Part shown: positions 19,984 through 28,932 of the stretch, piece after piece
Layout: each line of letters begins with the position of its first letter
Numbering within the stretch: the stretch's first letter is position 1
From: Bradyrhizobium iriomotense
GTDB taxonomy: Bacteria > Pseudomonadota > Alphaproteobacteria > Rhizobiales > Xanthobacteraceae
Reading direction: 5' to 3'
Length of the DNA: 64,000 nucleotides
NCBI RefSeq assembly: GCF_030160715.1
Contig: NZ_BSOW01000004.1
Location: 62,001-126,000, forward strand
Position numbers and translations under genes: made by a program
The notes under the pieces: model-generated
Seen by the model: the letters and a program-made list of their open reading frames with translations, nothing else
The model's database searches: none
What the model was told of the DNA's origin: nothing

Positions 19984-21647
19984 CGGTTTACGATTATATC
20001 ATCGTCGGCGCCGGCTCGGCCGGCTGTGTACTCGCCAGCCGTTTGAGCGTCGATGCGTCGACCAGGGTGCTCCTGATCGAGGCAGGCGGCAGCGACAACA
20101 ACCCGCTGTTCAGCATGCCAGCGGGTTTTGCCAAGATGACCAAGGGTATCGCCTCCTGGGGATACGCGACGGTGCCCCAGCGCCACCTCGGTGGGCGGTC
20201 GCTGCGCTATACCCAGGCGAAGGTGCTTGGCGGCGGCTCCAGCATCAATGCGCAAGTCTACACCCGTGGAAATGTCCGCGACTATGATGGCTGGGCGGCG
20301 GATGGCGCGACAGGTTGGGGCTACGCGGATGTCTTGCCGTATTTCAAGCGCGCTGAAGACAATCAGCGCTTCGTCGACGCTTACCATGCGCGTGGCGGTC
20401 CCCTGGGTGTTTCGGTGCCCGTCAACCCGTTGCCGATCAGCGAGGCTTTTCTGCGAGCCGGGCAGGAATATGGAATTCCCTACAATCCCGATTTCAACGG
20501 TGCCCGGCAGGAGGGCGTCGGCCATTACCAGGTGACGGTGCGAGATGCGCGGCGGTGCTCGACCGCCACCGCCTATCTGAAGCCAATCTATGGCCGACCG
20601 AATCTCGCCGTCTTCACCGACGCCTACAGCACGCGAATCGTGGTCGAGAATGGGCGCGCGGTCGGACTGGAGATGCTGCGCCGAGGGCAGCGGGAGATCG
20701 TTCGGGCCGAGCGAGAAGTCATCCTTGCGTCCGGCGCCATCGGATCGCCGCGCCTTCTGTTGCTATCGGGGATCGGTCCGGCCGACCATCTGGATTCAGT
20801 CGGCGTCAAGCCGATCCACGATTTGCCAGGTGTCGGCGAGAATCTTCAGGATCACCTCGACCTCTATGTGATTGCTGAGTGCAAGGGCGACTTCACCTAC
20901 GACAGCTATGCGAAGCTGCACCGCACGATCTGGGCGGGACTGGAATATCTGCTGTTCAAGCGCGGACCGGTCGCGTCCACCCTGTTCGAGACCGGGGGCT
21001 TCTGGTACGCGGACCCGGCGGCGAGGGCGCAGGAATGGCCGGACGTGCAATTCCATCTCGGGCTCGGCTCTGGAATCGAGGCGGGTGTGGAGAAGCTGAA
21101 GCATGCAGGCGTCACGCTCAATTCGGCATTCTTGCGGCCCAATTCGCGTGGCACCGTGCGGCTCGCAAGCGGCGATCCCTCCGCGATGCCCTTGATTGAC
21201 CCGAACTACTGGTCTGACGCGCGCGATCGCTCGGCGGCGATCGAGGGGCTGAAGATGGCCCGTGAGATTCTCCGGCAACCTGCGCTCGAGCCGTTCGTCA
21301 TGGTCGAGCGGATGCCCGGTGTTGCAACCACAAGCGAAGCTGCTCTCGCCGACTATGCGTTCAGGACCTGCAAGACCGATCATCATCCTGTAGGCACCTG
21401 CCGGATGGGCACTGACCAGCTGGCGGTGGTCGATCCGTCGCTGAGGCTTCGTGGAGTCGATGGTCTGCGGATTTGCGATGCTTCCGTGATGCCGCGCATC
21501 ACGTCATCCAACACGAACGCGCCCACCATCATGATAGCGGAGAAGGCGGCAGACCTGATTCTCGGAAAGACGACGTTCTCCGCGCCACACCTGGCGAGCA
21601 CGGAACCTGACGTGTTGAAAGGGCCGCTCAGTTGCCCTGCGACATGA
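19980..21647 (+). CDS. GMC-family flavoprotein oxidoreductase 2 (choline dehydrogenase-like)
   Basis: A 555-residue FAD enzyme of the choline/alcohol dehydrogenase branch. It has IIVGAGSAGCVLASRL at the N terminus, the GMC signature around GGGSSINAQVYTRGN, and the C-terminal pair: His in HHPVGTCRMG and Asn in SSNTNAPTIMI. It is clearly different from the preceding GMC protein. It is the last gene of the LacI-controlled transcription unit; the convergent M20 hydrolase ends 13 bp away. The alcohol substrate is unknown. Confidence 0.85.
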   Translation: MTVYDYIIVGAGSAGCVLASRLSVDASTRVLLIEAGGSDNNPLFSMPAGFAKMTKGIASWGYATVPQRHLGGRSLRYTQAKVLGGGSSINAQVYTRGNVRDYDGWAADGATGWGYADVLPYFKRAEDNQRFVDAYHARGGPLGVSVPVNPLPISEAFLRAGQEYGIPYNPDFNGARQEGVGHYQVTVRDARRCSTATAYLKPIYGRPNLAVFTDAYSTRIVVENGRAVGLEMLRRGQREIVRAEREVILASGAIGSPRLLLLSGIGPADHLDSVGVKPIHDLPGVGENLQDHLDLYVIAECKGDFTYDSYAKLHRTIWAGLEYLLFKRGPVASTLFETGGFWYADPAARAQEWPDVQFHLGLGSGIEAGVEKLKHAGVTLNSAFLRPNSRGTVRLASGDPSAMPLIDPNYWSDARDRSAAIEGLKMAREILRQPALEPFVMVERMPGVATTSEAALADYAFRTCKTDHHPVGTCRMGTDQLAVVDPSLRLRGVDGLRICDASVMPRITSSNTNAPTIMIAEKAADLILGKTTFSAPHLASTEPDVLKGPLSCPAT

Positions 21648-21660
21648 GTATTGGCCGCGC

Positions 21661-22893
21661 TTATCCCGCGAGAATGCGCCGGCAGGCGTCCACGAACACC
21701 TGGGCGCCGGTGACGATATCGGCGTCAGCCGTGTTCTCGGTCCAGTGATGGCTGATGCCGCCGATCGAGGGCACGAACAGCATTGCAGCGGGCATGATGG
21801 TGGCGAGAACCTGGGCGTCGTGGCCGGCGCCGCTGGGCATGTGGACGGAGCGTCCGCTCGCAAAGGCCTTGCTCGCAGCTTCAATGGCCTCCTGGAAGGG
21901 CGGATGCATTTTGGCGGGCACGCCGGTGCGCAGCCGCTCCAGGGCCGCCTGACAGGGGCCGCTCGCGTTGGCCTCATCGATCATCGTCCGCAGCAGGTCC
22001 TCCAGCCGGGCGATCACGGCTGGATCGTCGTCACGGATCTGGAACAGCATCTCCGCGCCGCCCGGAATGATGCTCGGTGCCCCCGGATCGAGGGTGATGC
22101 GGCCCGTCGTCCACACCGTGCGCGGCCCGGCCACGGCCGGAAAACGCGCGTCGATCGCCACGCAGAATTTGGCCAGCGCCAGGCCGGCGTCCTTGCGCGA
22201 GGCCATGCGGGTCGTGCCCGCGTGGTTCTGCTCGCCGACGAAATTGATGCGGTACTGCCAGATACCCACGATGGAGGTGACCACGCCGATCGCGAGGCCG
22301 CTCGTCTCGAGCGCGTCGCCTTGCTCAATATGGGCCTCCAGATATCCGATGTGACGTCCCGGCTCAGCCTCGATACGCGCCCGGCCGGCAAGGCCCGCAT
22401 CGCGCAGTGCCTCGCGCATGCTCTGCCCGCTGGTGCGGTCGCGCGCCGCGTCGATGTCGGCTTCGCTGACGCCGCCGACATAAGACCGCGACCCGAGGAA
22501 GTGACCGAAATGGCCTTCCTCGTCGCACCACGCCGCGACCTCGACGGCGCCGCGCAGCGACGCATCGGAATTGATGACGCGGGCGGCTTCAAGCGCATAG
22601 ATGACGCCAAGCGGACCATCGAGCCAGCCGGCGTAGTTCTGGCTTTCGAGATGAGATCCGGCCAGCAGTTTCGGGCCCGTGCGCGCGCTCGTACCGAGGA
22701 TGTTGCCGATGCCGTCGATCGTACCGGTAAGACCTGCTTCGGGAAGCTTTTCGACCAGCCATGCGAGCGAATTGCGATGCGGCTCGGACAAGGTCGGCTT
22801 ATGCACGCCGGTCTTGTAGGCGCCGATGGCGCGGAGCGCATTGAGATCGGCGAGAACGCGCTCGCCGTTGGCAATGGGTCGATTGTCAGGCAT
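21661..22893 (-). CDS. M20-family Zn-dependent amidohydrolase, candidate N-formylglutamate hydrolase
   Basis: A 410-residue amidase of the hydantoinase/carbamoylase (M20C) family, which includes allantoate and N-carbamoyl-amino-acid amidohydrolases. Metal-binding residues are seen in GSHLES, the Asp of AGWLDGPLG, CDEEGHF, EAHIEQG and ISHHWTE. The ATG at 22893 has GAAGG nine bases upstream and overlaps the ATPase stop. Family members cleave the amide of N-substituted amino acids. It is the last gene of the leftward hut unit, and hutG is absent, so hydrolysis of N-formyl-L-glutamate is an attractive but unproven role. Carbamoyl-amino-acid or ureide hydrolysis remains possible. Confidence 0.8.
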   Translation of the reverse strand: MPDNRPIANGERVLADLNALRAIGAYKTGVHKPTLSEPHRNSLAWLVEKLPEAGLTGTIDGIGNILGTSARTGPKLLAGSHLESQNYAGWLDGPLGVIYALEAARVINSDASLRGAVEVAAWCDEEGHFGHFLGSRSYVGGVSEADIDAARDRTSGQSMREALRDAGLAGRARIEAEPGRHIGYLEAHIEQGDALETSGLAIGVVTSIVGIWQYRINFVGEQNHAGTTRMASRKDAGLALAKFCVAIDARFPAVAGPRTVWTTGRITLDPGAPSIIPGGAEMLFQIRDDDPAVIARLEDLLRTMIDEANASGPCQAALERLRTGVPAKMHPPFQEAIEAASKAFASGRSVHMPSGAGHDAQVLATIMPAAMLFVPSIGGISHHWTENTADADIVTGAQVFVDACRRILAG

Positions 22894-23671
22894 GTTCGGC
22901 AACCTTCAGCGCCTCGGTGCGGATTTCCTCGACGAGCCGTTCCTTGAGGCGGACGAACTCCGGCGTGGTCTTGATCTTGTAGGAGCGTGGATGCGGCAGG
23001 TCGATCGCAATCTCGGCCTTGATGCGGCCGGGCCGTGCGCTCATGACGATGACGCGGCTGCCGAGGAAGATCGCTTCCTCGATGTCGTGCGTCACGAACA
23101 GCACGGTTTTCTGATCGCGTTCCCAGATTCCGAGCAGCATCTCCTGCATCAGCGCGCGGGTCTGGTTGTCGAGCGCGCCGAAGGGTTCGTCGAGCAGCAG
23201 GATCTTTGGATCATTGGCGAGCGCGCGCGCGATCGCGGTGCGCTGCTGCATGCCGCCCGACAGTTGCTTCGGCCAGTGATTTTCAAAGCCGGACAGCCCC
23301 ACCTGGCGGATGAAGGCGTCAGCGATCCTGCCGCGCTCGCCTTGCGAAATCCCGCGCTCGCGCAGGCCAAAAGCGATGTTCTCCCGCACGGTCAGCCAGG
23401 GGAACAGCGTGTAGGACTGGAACACCATGCCGCGATCCGCGCCGGGACCGCTCACCTCGCGCCCGTCGAGGAGAACGCGGCCGCTGGTCGGTCGGTCGAG
23501 ACCGGCGACGATGCGGAGCAGGGTGGATTTGCCACAGCCGGACGGACCGAGAATGGTGACGAAGTCGTTGTCGCCGACGTCGAGGCTGGTCGGCTCGAGC
23601 GCCTTCGTCGGGGCGTGACCCGCCCGTGCAGGAAAGGTTCGCGAAACCTGATCGATCCTGAGCTTGGTCAT
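22886..23671 (-). CDS. ABC transporter ATP-binding protein (SsuB/TauB type)
   Basis: A 261-residue ATPase with Walker A GPSGCGKST, signature LSGGMQQR, Walker B ILLLDEPFGALD and the switch region FVTHDIEEAIFL. This pattern is typical of nitrate/sulfonate/taurine-type importers. The open frame goes further upstream, but the ATG at 23671 overlaps the permease stop (ATGA). In this hut locus it probably powers uptake of histidine, urocanate or a related imidazole compound. Confidence 0.88.
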   Translation of the reverse strand: MTKLRIDQVSRTFPARAGHAPTKALEPTSLDVGDNDFVTILGPSGCGKSTLLRIVAGLDRPTSGRVLLDGREVSGPGADRGMVFQSYTLFPWLTVRENIAFGLRERGISQGERGRIADAFIRQVGLSGFENHWPKQLSGGMQQRTAIARALANDPKILLLDEPFGALDNQTRALMQEMLLGIWERDQKTVLFVTHDIEEAIFLGSRVIVMSARPGRIKAEIAIDLPHPRSYKIKTTPEFVRLKERLVEEIRTEALKVAEHA

Positions 23672-24474
23672 GCGAGCTTCCACGGAAACAGCCACGCATT
23701 GAATGCCTTGAACAGGAAGTCGGAAACGAGTCCGATCAAGCCGATGACGATGATGCCGAAGATGATCTGTCCGGTGTTGAGCAGGGCCTGGCTGTCGGTG
23801 ATCATGTGGCCGATGCCTGACGATGAGCCGATCAGCTCGGCGACGATGACATAGGTCCACGCCCAGCCCAGCACCAGCCGCAGAATCTCGGCAATCTCCG
23901 GGGCGGAGGAGGGCAGCAGCACGCAGCGGATGATGCCGCGGTCGCTGGCCCCTAACGTATAGGCCGCCTCGACCAGATCGCGCCGTGTGGCGCCGACGGT
24001 CACGGCGACCATCAGGATGACCTGAAACACCGAGCCGATGAAGATGACGAGCAGCTTTTGCAATTCGCCGATGCCGGCCCACAGGATCAGGAGCGGGATG
24101 AAGGCGGAGGCCGGCAAGTATCGCGCGAAGGACACGAACGGCTCGAGAAAGGCCTCGATCGGCTTGTAGGCGCCCATGAGCACGCCGAGCGGCACGGCAA
24201 TGACGGCGGCAAGCGCAAACCCGCCGACCACACGCCAGACCGTCATGCCGATGTCGAACAGGAAGCCGTGTCGGGTCAGGAGCTCAAAGCCTTCCTGCAC
24301 CATGGTCAGCGGGTTGGCGAGGAAGGTCTTCGATACATGGCCCCCGAAGGTCGCCCAGGACCACAAGGCAACGAACAGCACGAAGAACGCGAGGCCGTAG
24401 GCCGTACGTTGCTTCGCAGTCACTGGATCGAGGGGACGCATCACGGGCGAGGTTTCCAGACGGGGCGAGATCAT
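23668..24474 (-). CDS. ABC transporter permease (SsuC/TauC type)
   Basis: A 268-residue inner-membrane permease with about six helices and the EAA region AAYTLGASDRGIIRCVLLP. It is preceded by the binding-protein gene with a 42-bp gap and overlaps the ATPase start. It forms the channel of the importer within the histidine utilisation locus. Confidence 0.88.
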   Translation of the reverse strand: MISPRLETSPVMRPLDPVTAKQRTAYGLAFFVLFVALWSWATFGGHVSKTFLANPLTMVQEGFELLTRHGFLFDIGMTVWRVVGGFALAAVIAVPLGVLMGAYKPIEAFLEPFVSFARYLPASAFIPLLILWAGIGELQKLLVIFIGSVFQVILMVAVTVGATRRDLVEAAYTLGASDRGIIRCVLLPSSAPEIAEILRLVLGWAWTYVIVAELIGSSSGIGHMITDSQALLNTGQIIFGIIVIGLIGLVSDFLFKAFNAWLFPWKLA

Positions 24475-24516
24475 GTGCCGGTTCGCTTCGCGCGAAACGA
24501 ACCGGCATGGCGCTGG

Positions 24517-25461
24517 CTACTTGATGAAGCTCGCGTCGAAGAGATCCTCAACCTTCGGCGCGGCCTTGATGATGCCGATCTCGAGCAGCAGGTCCGCGGC
24601 ATCCTTGTTGAAGGCCAGAAACTCGCCGCCGAAGAACTTCTGGTTCGCGGCCTTGTCCTGCCAGCGCAGGTACTTTGCCGAGTTGCCGAACTGCTCGCCG
24701 GTCTGCTTCACGTCGGCGCCCATGATCTCATAGGCCTTGGCCTGGTCCTTCGCAATCATGTCGAGCGCCTCGAAATAGCTGTCGGCCAGCGCCTGCGCTG
24801 CCTTCGGATTCTCGCTCAGGAATTTCGGCGTGCAGCCGAACGTGTCCATCACCATCGGATAGTCGAGCGTGGTGGCGATGATCTTGCCCTTGTCGGGCGC
24901 GGAGCGCACCGTCGAGAGGTAGGGCTCATAGGTCATCGCGGCATCGTTCTGGCCGGAAACAAAGGCCTGCGCGGCCGCGGCCGGCTCCAGGTTCACGACC
25001 GTAACGTCCTTCACCGACAGGCCGTTCTTCTTGAGCATCCACGCCAGCGCGAAGTAGGGCGAGGTGCCCGGCGCCGAAGCCGCGACCGTCTTGCCCTTCA
25101 AATCCTTGATCGCCGCGAGATCGTTGCGCACTGCCATGCCGTCGGCGCCGTAGCTCTTGTCGAGCTGGAAAATCTGCTTGGTGGCAACGCCGTTGGCGTT
25201 CCAGGAGATCCAGGTCTCGACCGTCGTCGCCGCGCACTGGACGTCGCCGGAGGCGATGGCGAGGTGGCGGTCCTTCTGCGGGATCTTCTTGATCGTGACG
25301 TCGAGGCCGTTCTTCTTGAAGATGCCGGCCTCCTTGGCGAGCGTCAGCGGCGCAAAGCCGGTCCATCCGGAGATGCCAACGCCGACCTTGACGTCATCGG
25401 CGATCGCCGGCGTCGCCACTGCGAGAGCAATGATGGCTGCGAATGCTTTTGAATTACGCAT
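24517..25461 (-). CDS. ABC transporter substrate-binding protein (NMT1/SsuA type)
   Basis: A 314-residue periplasmic binding protein with a signal peptide ending in TPAIA-DD. The fold signature includes GWTGFAPLTLAKEAGIFKKN near the mature N terminus and DLKGKTVAASAPGTSPYF. The ATG at 25461 has GAGGA seven bases upstream; longer reading frames lack this. Position between hutC and the permease links it to histidine catabolism. Families of this type bind sulfonates, pyrimidines or other small anions, so the ligand (histidine, urocanate or an analogue) is only inferred. Confidence 0.85.
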   Translation of the reverse strand: MRNSKAFAAIIALAVATPAIADDVKVGVGISGWTGFAPLTLAKEAGIFKKNGLDVTIKKIPQKDRHLAIASGDVQCAATTVETWISWNANGVATKQIFQLDKSYGADGMAVRNDLAAIKDLKGKTVAASAPGTSPYFALAWMLKKNGLSVKDVTVVNLEPAAAAQAFVSGQNDAAMTYEPYLSTVRSAPDKGKIIATTLDYPMVMDTFGCTPKFLSENPKAAQALADSYFEALDMIAKDQAKAYEIMGADVKQTGEQFGNSAKYLRWQDKAANQKFFGGEFLAFNKDAADLLLEIGIIKAAPKVEDLFDASFIK

Positions 25462-25546
25462 GTTTGTTGTCCTCTTGCCGATCGATGTACTGAACCAAGT
25501 TGATCTCTTCACGTTGCGCGAATTGTGCCGCTTGCGACATCGCCGT

Positions 25547-26278
25547 TCAACCTCCCTTGAAGCGGGCAACGAGACGGTGTGACTCGCCCGGATAGAGCAG
25601 CCGAACCGCGGTCAGCGTCCGCGCGCTGCGCCAGGTGTAGCGGTCGATCACGAGGCAGGGCGCGCCGACGGCGATGCCGAGCGCGTCCGCCGTGCGATCA
25701 TCCGCAACGACGGCGCTGATCGTGTGCTCGGCTTCCGTCCATGGGACATGATGAAGCAGCCACGAGCCGGGCGGCTCGGCCGCAAAGTCGGCACTTGCCG
25801 CCTCCGGCACCGCCTCGAGGTCGATCAGCCTGTCCTCGAGCGCGAACGGCACGTTGTCGGCGCTGTGGCGACAGGTGATTGCGATTACCTTGCCGGTTTT
25901 CCGTACCCCGAGACGCGCGCGATCAGTGGCGCTTGCGGCGCGGCGCGTGCATTGAACGAGTTGATAGCCATAGCTGCGACCAAGCGCGGTGATCTCCGCG
26001 CGAATGTCGGCGATCTTGAGCACGGCGGACAGATGCTGCGGACGACGGACGAACGTGCCGGCGCGCCGGCGCCGCTCGATCAGGTCGGCCTGCGCAAGCT
26101 CCGACAGCGCCTTGTTCACCGTCATGCGCGAGCAGCGATAGCGCGCCATCAATTGATGCTCGAACGGGATGCGATGACCCGGCGGCCACTCGCCGGTCAA
26201 GATCCTGCTCTCGATGTCCCGCCTGATCTGCTTGTAAAGCGTCGGCTTGTCGTCGAGCTTGTCGGTGGCGAGACTCAT
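25547..26278 (-). CDS. hutC: Histidine utilisation repressor
   Basis: A 243-residue GntR-family regulator of the HutC subfamily: N-terminal winged helix with HQLMARYRCSRMTVNKALSE, then a UTRA ligand domain with DRYTWRS near the end. It normally binds urocanate and releases the hut operators. The start overlaps the hutF stop as ATGA. The palindrome at 27667-27686, in front of hutF and hutI, is the probable target. Confidence 0.9.
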   Translation of the reverse strand: MSLATDKLDDKPTLYKQIRRDIESRILTGEWPPGHRIPFEHQLMARYRCSRMTVNKALSELAQADLIERRRRAGTFVRRPQHLSAVLKIADIRAEITALGRSYGYQLVQCTRRAASATDRARLGVRKTGKVIAITCRHSADNVPFALEDRLIDLEAVPEAASADFAAEPPGSWLLHHVPWTEAEHTISAVVADDRTADALGIAVGAPCLVIDRYTWRSARTLTAVRLLYPGESHRLVARFKGG

Positions 26279-27633
26279 GCGATGAGCCTTCGCACGGTCG
26301 TGTTGAAGCGTTCCCGCGCCGGGCGGCGAAGCGCATGTCGGCCGCCTTCAACGACCTTCCTGCCCCCGGCCCAGACACAATCGATCGCACCGGCGCCAGC
26401 GGCAAAGATCCAGCCGTCGAGGACGGCGTCGCCGCGGCGGCCGGCGAGCGAGGGGTGGGTGGTGTCGAGGGTGACGATGTCGGCGCGTGCGCCAACTTCA
26501 AGTCCCACGACGGCTTGCGCGAGTGCCTGGCTGCCCCCGGCCAATGCGCCGTCGAGCAGCGCGCGTCCGGTCGAGACGCCTGGTCCGTTCGACAGGACGT
26601 TGCGCTCGCGGTGCTTGAGCCGCTGGCCATATTCAAGCTGGCGCAACTCATCGGCAATGCCGACCAGCACATTGGAGTCGGTACCAACGCCAAAACGGCC
26701 TTGCGCATCGAGGAATTCGCGCGCCGGAAAAATGCCGTCGCCGAGGCTTGCCTCGGTGACGGGGCAGAGCCCCGCGACTGCACCGGTCCTCGCAAGCGAA
26801 GCGACCTCCGTCGGCGTCGTATGGGTCGCGTGAATGAGGCACCAGCGCTGATCGAGAGGCGCGTGTTCGAGCAGCCATTCCACGGGGCGCTTGCCGGACC
26901 AGGCGAGGCAATCCTCGACTTCCCGCATCTGTTCCGCAGCGTGGATATGAACCGGACCGCCGTAGGCAAGCGGAACGATCGCGGCCAGTTCGTCCGGCGT
27001 CACGGCGCGCAGGCTGTGCGGCGCAATGCCGACATTGGCGCCGGGCAACCTGCCGACGGCTTCGCGCGATGCGACAAGCAATTTTGCAAACTGATCGACC
27101 GAGCAGATGAAACGGCGCTGGCCGCCATGTGGCGCGGCGCCGCCGAACGTACCGTGCGCATAAAAGCTCGGCAGCAGCGTGAGCCCGATGCCAGAGGTTT
27201 CGGCGGCGTGCGCGATGCGCATCGCCATCTCGGCGGGGTTGGCGTAGGCCGCGCCGTCATGATCATGGTGCAGATAGTGGAACTCGCCGACGCGGGTAAA
27301 ACCCTGCTCGAGCATCTCGACATAGAGCAGGGTGGCGACGCTCTCGACGTCATCGGGCGTCATTGCGAGCGCGAAGCGATACATCGCCTCGCGCCAGGTC
27401 CAGAACGTGTCGGCGGTGGTGCCGCGCGTCTCGGCGAGCCCTGCCATGCCGCGCTGGAACGCGTGGCTGTGCAGGCTCGCGATGCCGGGAATGGCGAGTT
27501 GATGGCGCTCGTCTCCGCTTGCAGGCGCGACGCCCGCTGCGACTTCGGCAATGGTGCCGTCGGTGACGACGACCTGCACGTCGTCGGCCCAGCCCGAGGG
27601 CAGTAGCGCGGATGCGAAATGCAGTCGTGTCAT
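26275..27633 (-). CDS. hutF: Formimidoylglutamate deiminase
   Basis: A 452-residue amidohydrolase-superfamily enzyme. Metal ligands are seen in SLHSHAFQRGM, HIHAAEQ, LIHATH and GTDSNV. HutF converts N-formimino-L-glutamate to N-formyl-L-glutamate and ammonia, which defines the five-step histidine pathway. It is the first gene leftward of the hut operator, with AGGAAAC just before the ATG. Its product needs a deformylase, and no hutG is in the window. Confidence 0.93.
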   Translation of the reverse strand: MTRLHFASALLPSGWADDVQVVVTDGTIAEVAAGVAPASGDERHQLAIPGIASLHSHAFQRGMAGLAETRGTTADTFWTWREAMYRFALAMTPDDVESVATLLYVEMLEQGFTRVGEFHYLHHDHDGAAYANPAEMAMRIAHAAETSGIGLTLLPSFYAHGTFGGAAPHGGQRRFICSVDQFAKLLVASREAVGRLPGANVGIAPHSLRAVTPDELAAIVPLAYGGPVHIHAAEQMREVEDCLAWSGKRPVEWLLEHAPLDQRWCLIHATHTTPTEVASLARTGAVAGLCPVTEASLGDGIFPAREFLDAQGRFGVGTDSNVLVGIADELRQLEYGQRLKHRERNVLSNGPGVSTGRALLDGALAGGSQALAQAVVGLEVGARADIVTLDTTHPSLAGRRGDAVLDGWIFAAGAGAIDCVWAGGRKVVEGGRHALRRPARERFNTTVRRLIA

Positions 27634-27666
27634 GTTTCCTGCCGGCTGGACAGAACCGCGCCACGA

Positions 27667-27686
27667 TTATATGTCTAGACATATAA
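27667..27686. promoter_or_regulatory. Probable HutC operator (perfect 20-bp palindrome)
   Basis: TTATATGTCTAGACATATAA reads identically on both strands. It is the only obvious symmetric element in the 84-bp gap between the divergent hutF and hutI starts, 33 bp from hutF and 31 bp from hutI. HutC proteins bind AT-rich palindromes containing TGT-ACA half sites, so one dimer here could repress both units. Confidence 0.8.
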
Positions 27687-27717
27687 GTCAAGCGTCCGGC
27701 AGCGAAGGAACACCTGC

Positions 27718-28932
27718 ATGGCAGAGCGCTTCGATCGGATCTGGCACAATGCCCGGCTCGCCACGATGCGAGACGATCTGCCCGATCTCGGCGAGATCGC
27801 GCACGGCCTGGTCGCGGCGCGCGATGGCCGCATCGTCTTTGCGGGCGCACGCTCCGATTTTCGGGCAGATGCAGATGCGGCGGAGTGGATCGATTGCGCG
27901 GGGCGGTGGATCACGCCTGGCCTCGTCGACTGCCACACGCATCTGGTTTACGGCGGCAATCGCGCGCACGAATTCGAGCTGCGGCTTAGGGGTGCCAGTT
28001 ACGAAGAAATCGCGCGCGCCGGCGGTGGCATCGTCTCGACGGTTGCGGCGACGCGGGCCGCGGGCGAGGCGGAGCTGGTTGCGAGCGCGCTACCGAGGCT
28101 CGACGCGCTGATCGGCGAGGGCGTGACGACGCTGGAGATCAAGTCCGGCTATGGCCTCGATACGGATACCGAGCTGCGGCAGCTTCGTGCCGCGCGTGCG
28201 CTTGCGCGCGTGCGGCCGGTTGCGATCCGCACGAGTTTCCTCGGCGCGCACGCGCTGCCCGTTGAGGCCGGCGGCGACAAGGATCGCTACATCGATCTGG
28301 TGTGCCGCGAGATGCTGCCTGCGGTGGCAGCGGCCGGGCTTGCCGATGCCGTCGATGCGTTCATGGAAGGCATCGCGTTCTCGGCAGAGCAGACCACGCG
28401 CGTGTTCGCGGCGGCGAGGGCGCTCGGTCTGCCGGTGAAGCTGCACGCCGATCAACTCTCCAATCTCGGCGGGGCGGCGCTCGCCGCGAAATTCTCCGCA
28501 CTATCGGCCGATCATCTCGAGCACACCGATGAGGTTGGTGCGTCGGCGATGGCGCAGGCGGGGACAGTGGCCGTCCTGCTGCCCGGCGCCTTCTATTTCA
28601 TCCGCGAAACGCAGAAGCCGCCGGTTGAACTGTTCCGCAAGCATGGCGTCAGGATCGCGCTGGCGACCGACTGCAATCCTGGCAGCTCGCCGCTCACCTC
28701 GCTTCTCCTCACGATGAACATGGGTGCGACGTTGTTCCGGATGACCGTCGTCGAATGTCTCGCCGGCGTGACGCGTGAAGGGGGGCGCGCGCTGGGCATG
28801 CTTTCGGAAGTCGGCACGTTGGAGGCCGGCAAATGGTGCGATCTCGCGATCTGGGATGTCGAGCGGCCGGCCGAACTGGTCTACCGGATCGGCTTCAATC
28901 CGTTGCACCGCCGTATCTGGAGGGGCCAGTGA
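27718..28932 (+). CDS. hutI: Imidazolonepropionase
   Basis: A 404-residue amidohydrolase with the metal site [16 protein letters not shown], later histidines in KLHADQLSN and SADHLEH, and TDCNPGSSP. It opens the ring of imidazolone-5-propionate to give formiminoglutamate. The ATG follows AAGGA eight bases ahead. Its stop overlaps the GTG start of hutH. It is the first gene of the rightward hutI-H-U unit. Confidence 0.95.
   Translation: MAERFDRIWHNARLATMRDDLPDLGEIAHGLVAARDGRIVFAGARSDFRADADAAEWIDCAGRWITPGLVDCHTHLVYGGNRAHEFELRLRGASYEEIARAGGGIVSTVAATRAAGEAELVASALPRLDALIGEGVTTLEIKSGYGLDTDTELRQLRAARALARVRPVAIRTSFLGAHALPVEAGGDKDRYIDLVCREMLPAVAAAGLADAVDAFMEGIAFSAEQTTRVFAAARALGLPVKLHADQLSNLGGAALAAKFSALSADHLEHTDEVGASAMAQAGTVAVLLPGAFYFIRETQKPPVELFRKHGVRIALATDCNPGSSPLTSLLLTMNMGATLFRMTVVECLAGVTREGGRALGMLSEVGTLEAGKWCDLAIWDVERPAELVYRIGFNPLHRRIWRGQ

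Noticed and set aside
24058..25452. A 464-codon open frame opposite the hut transporter genes
   Set aside because: It is antisense to three well-supported genes and its composition is that of a GC-rich shadow.
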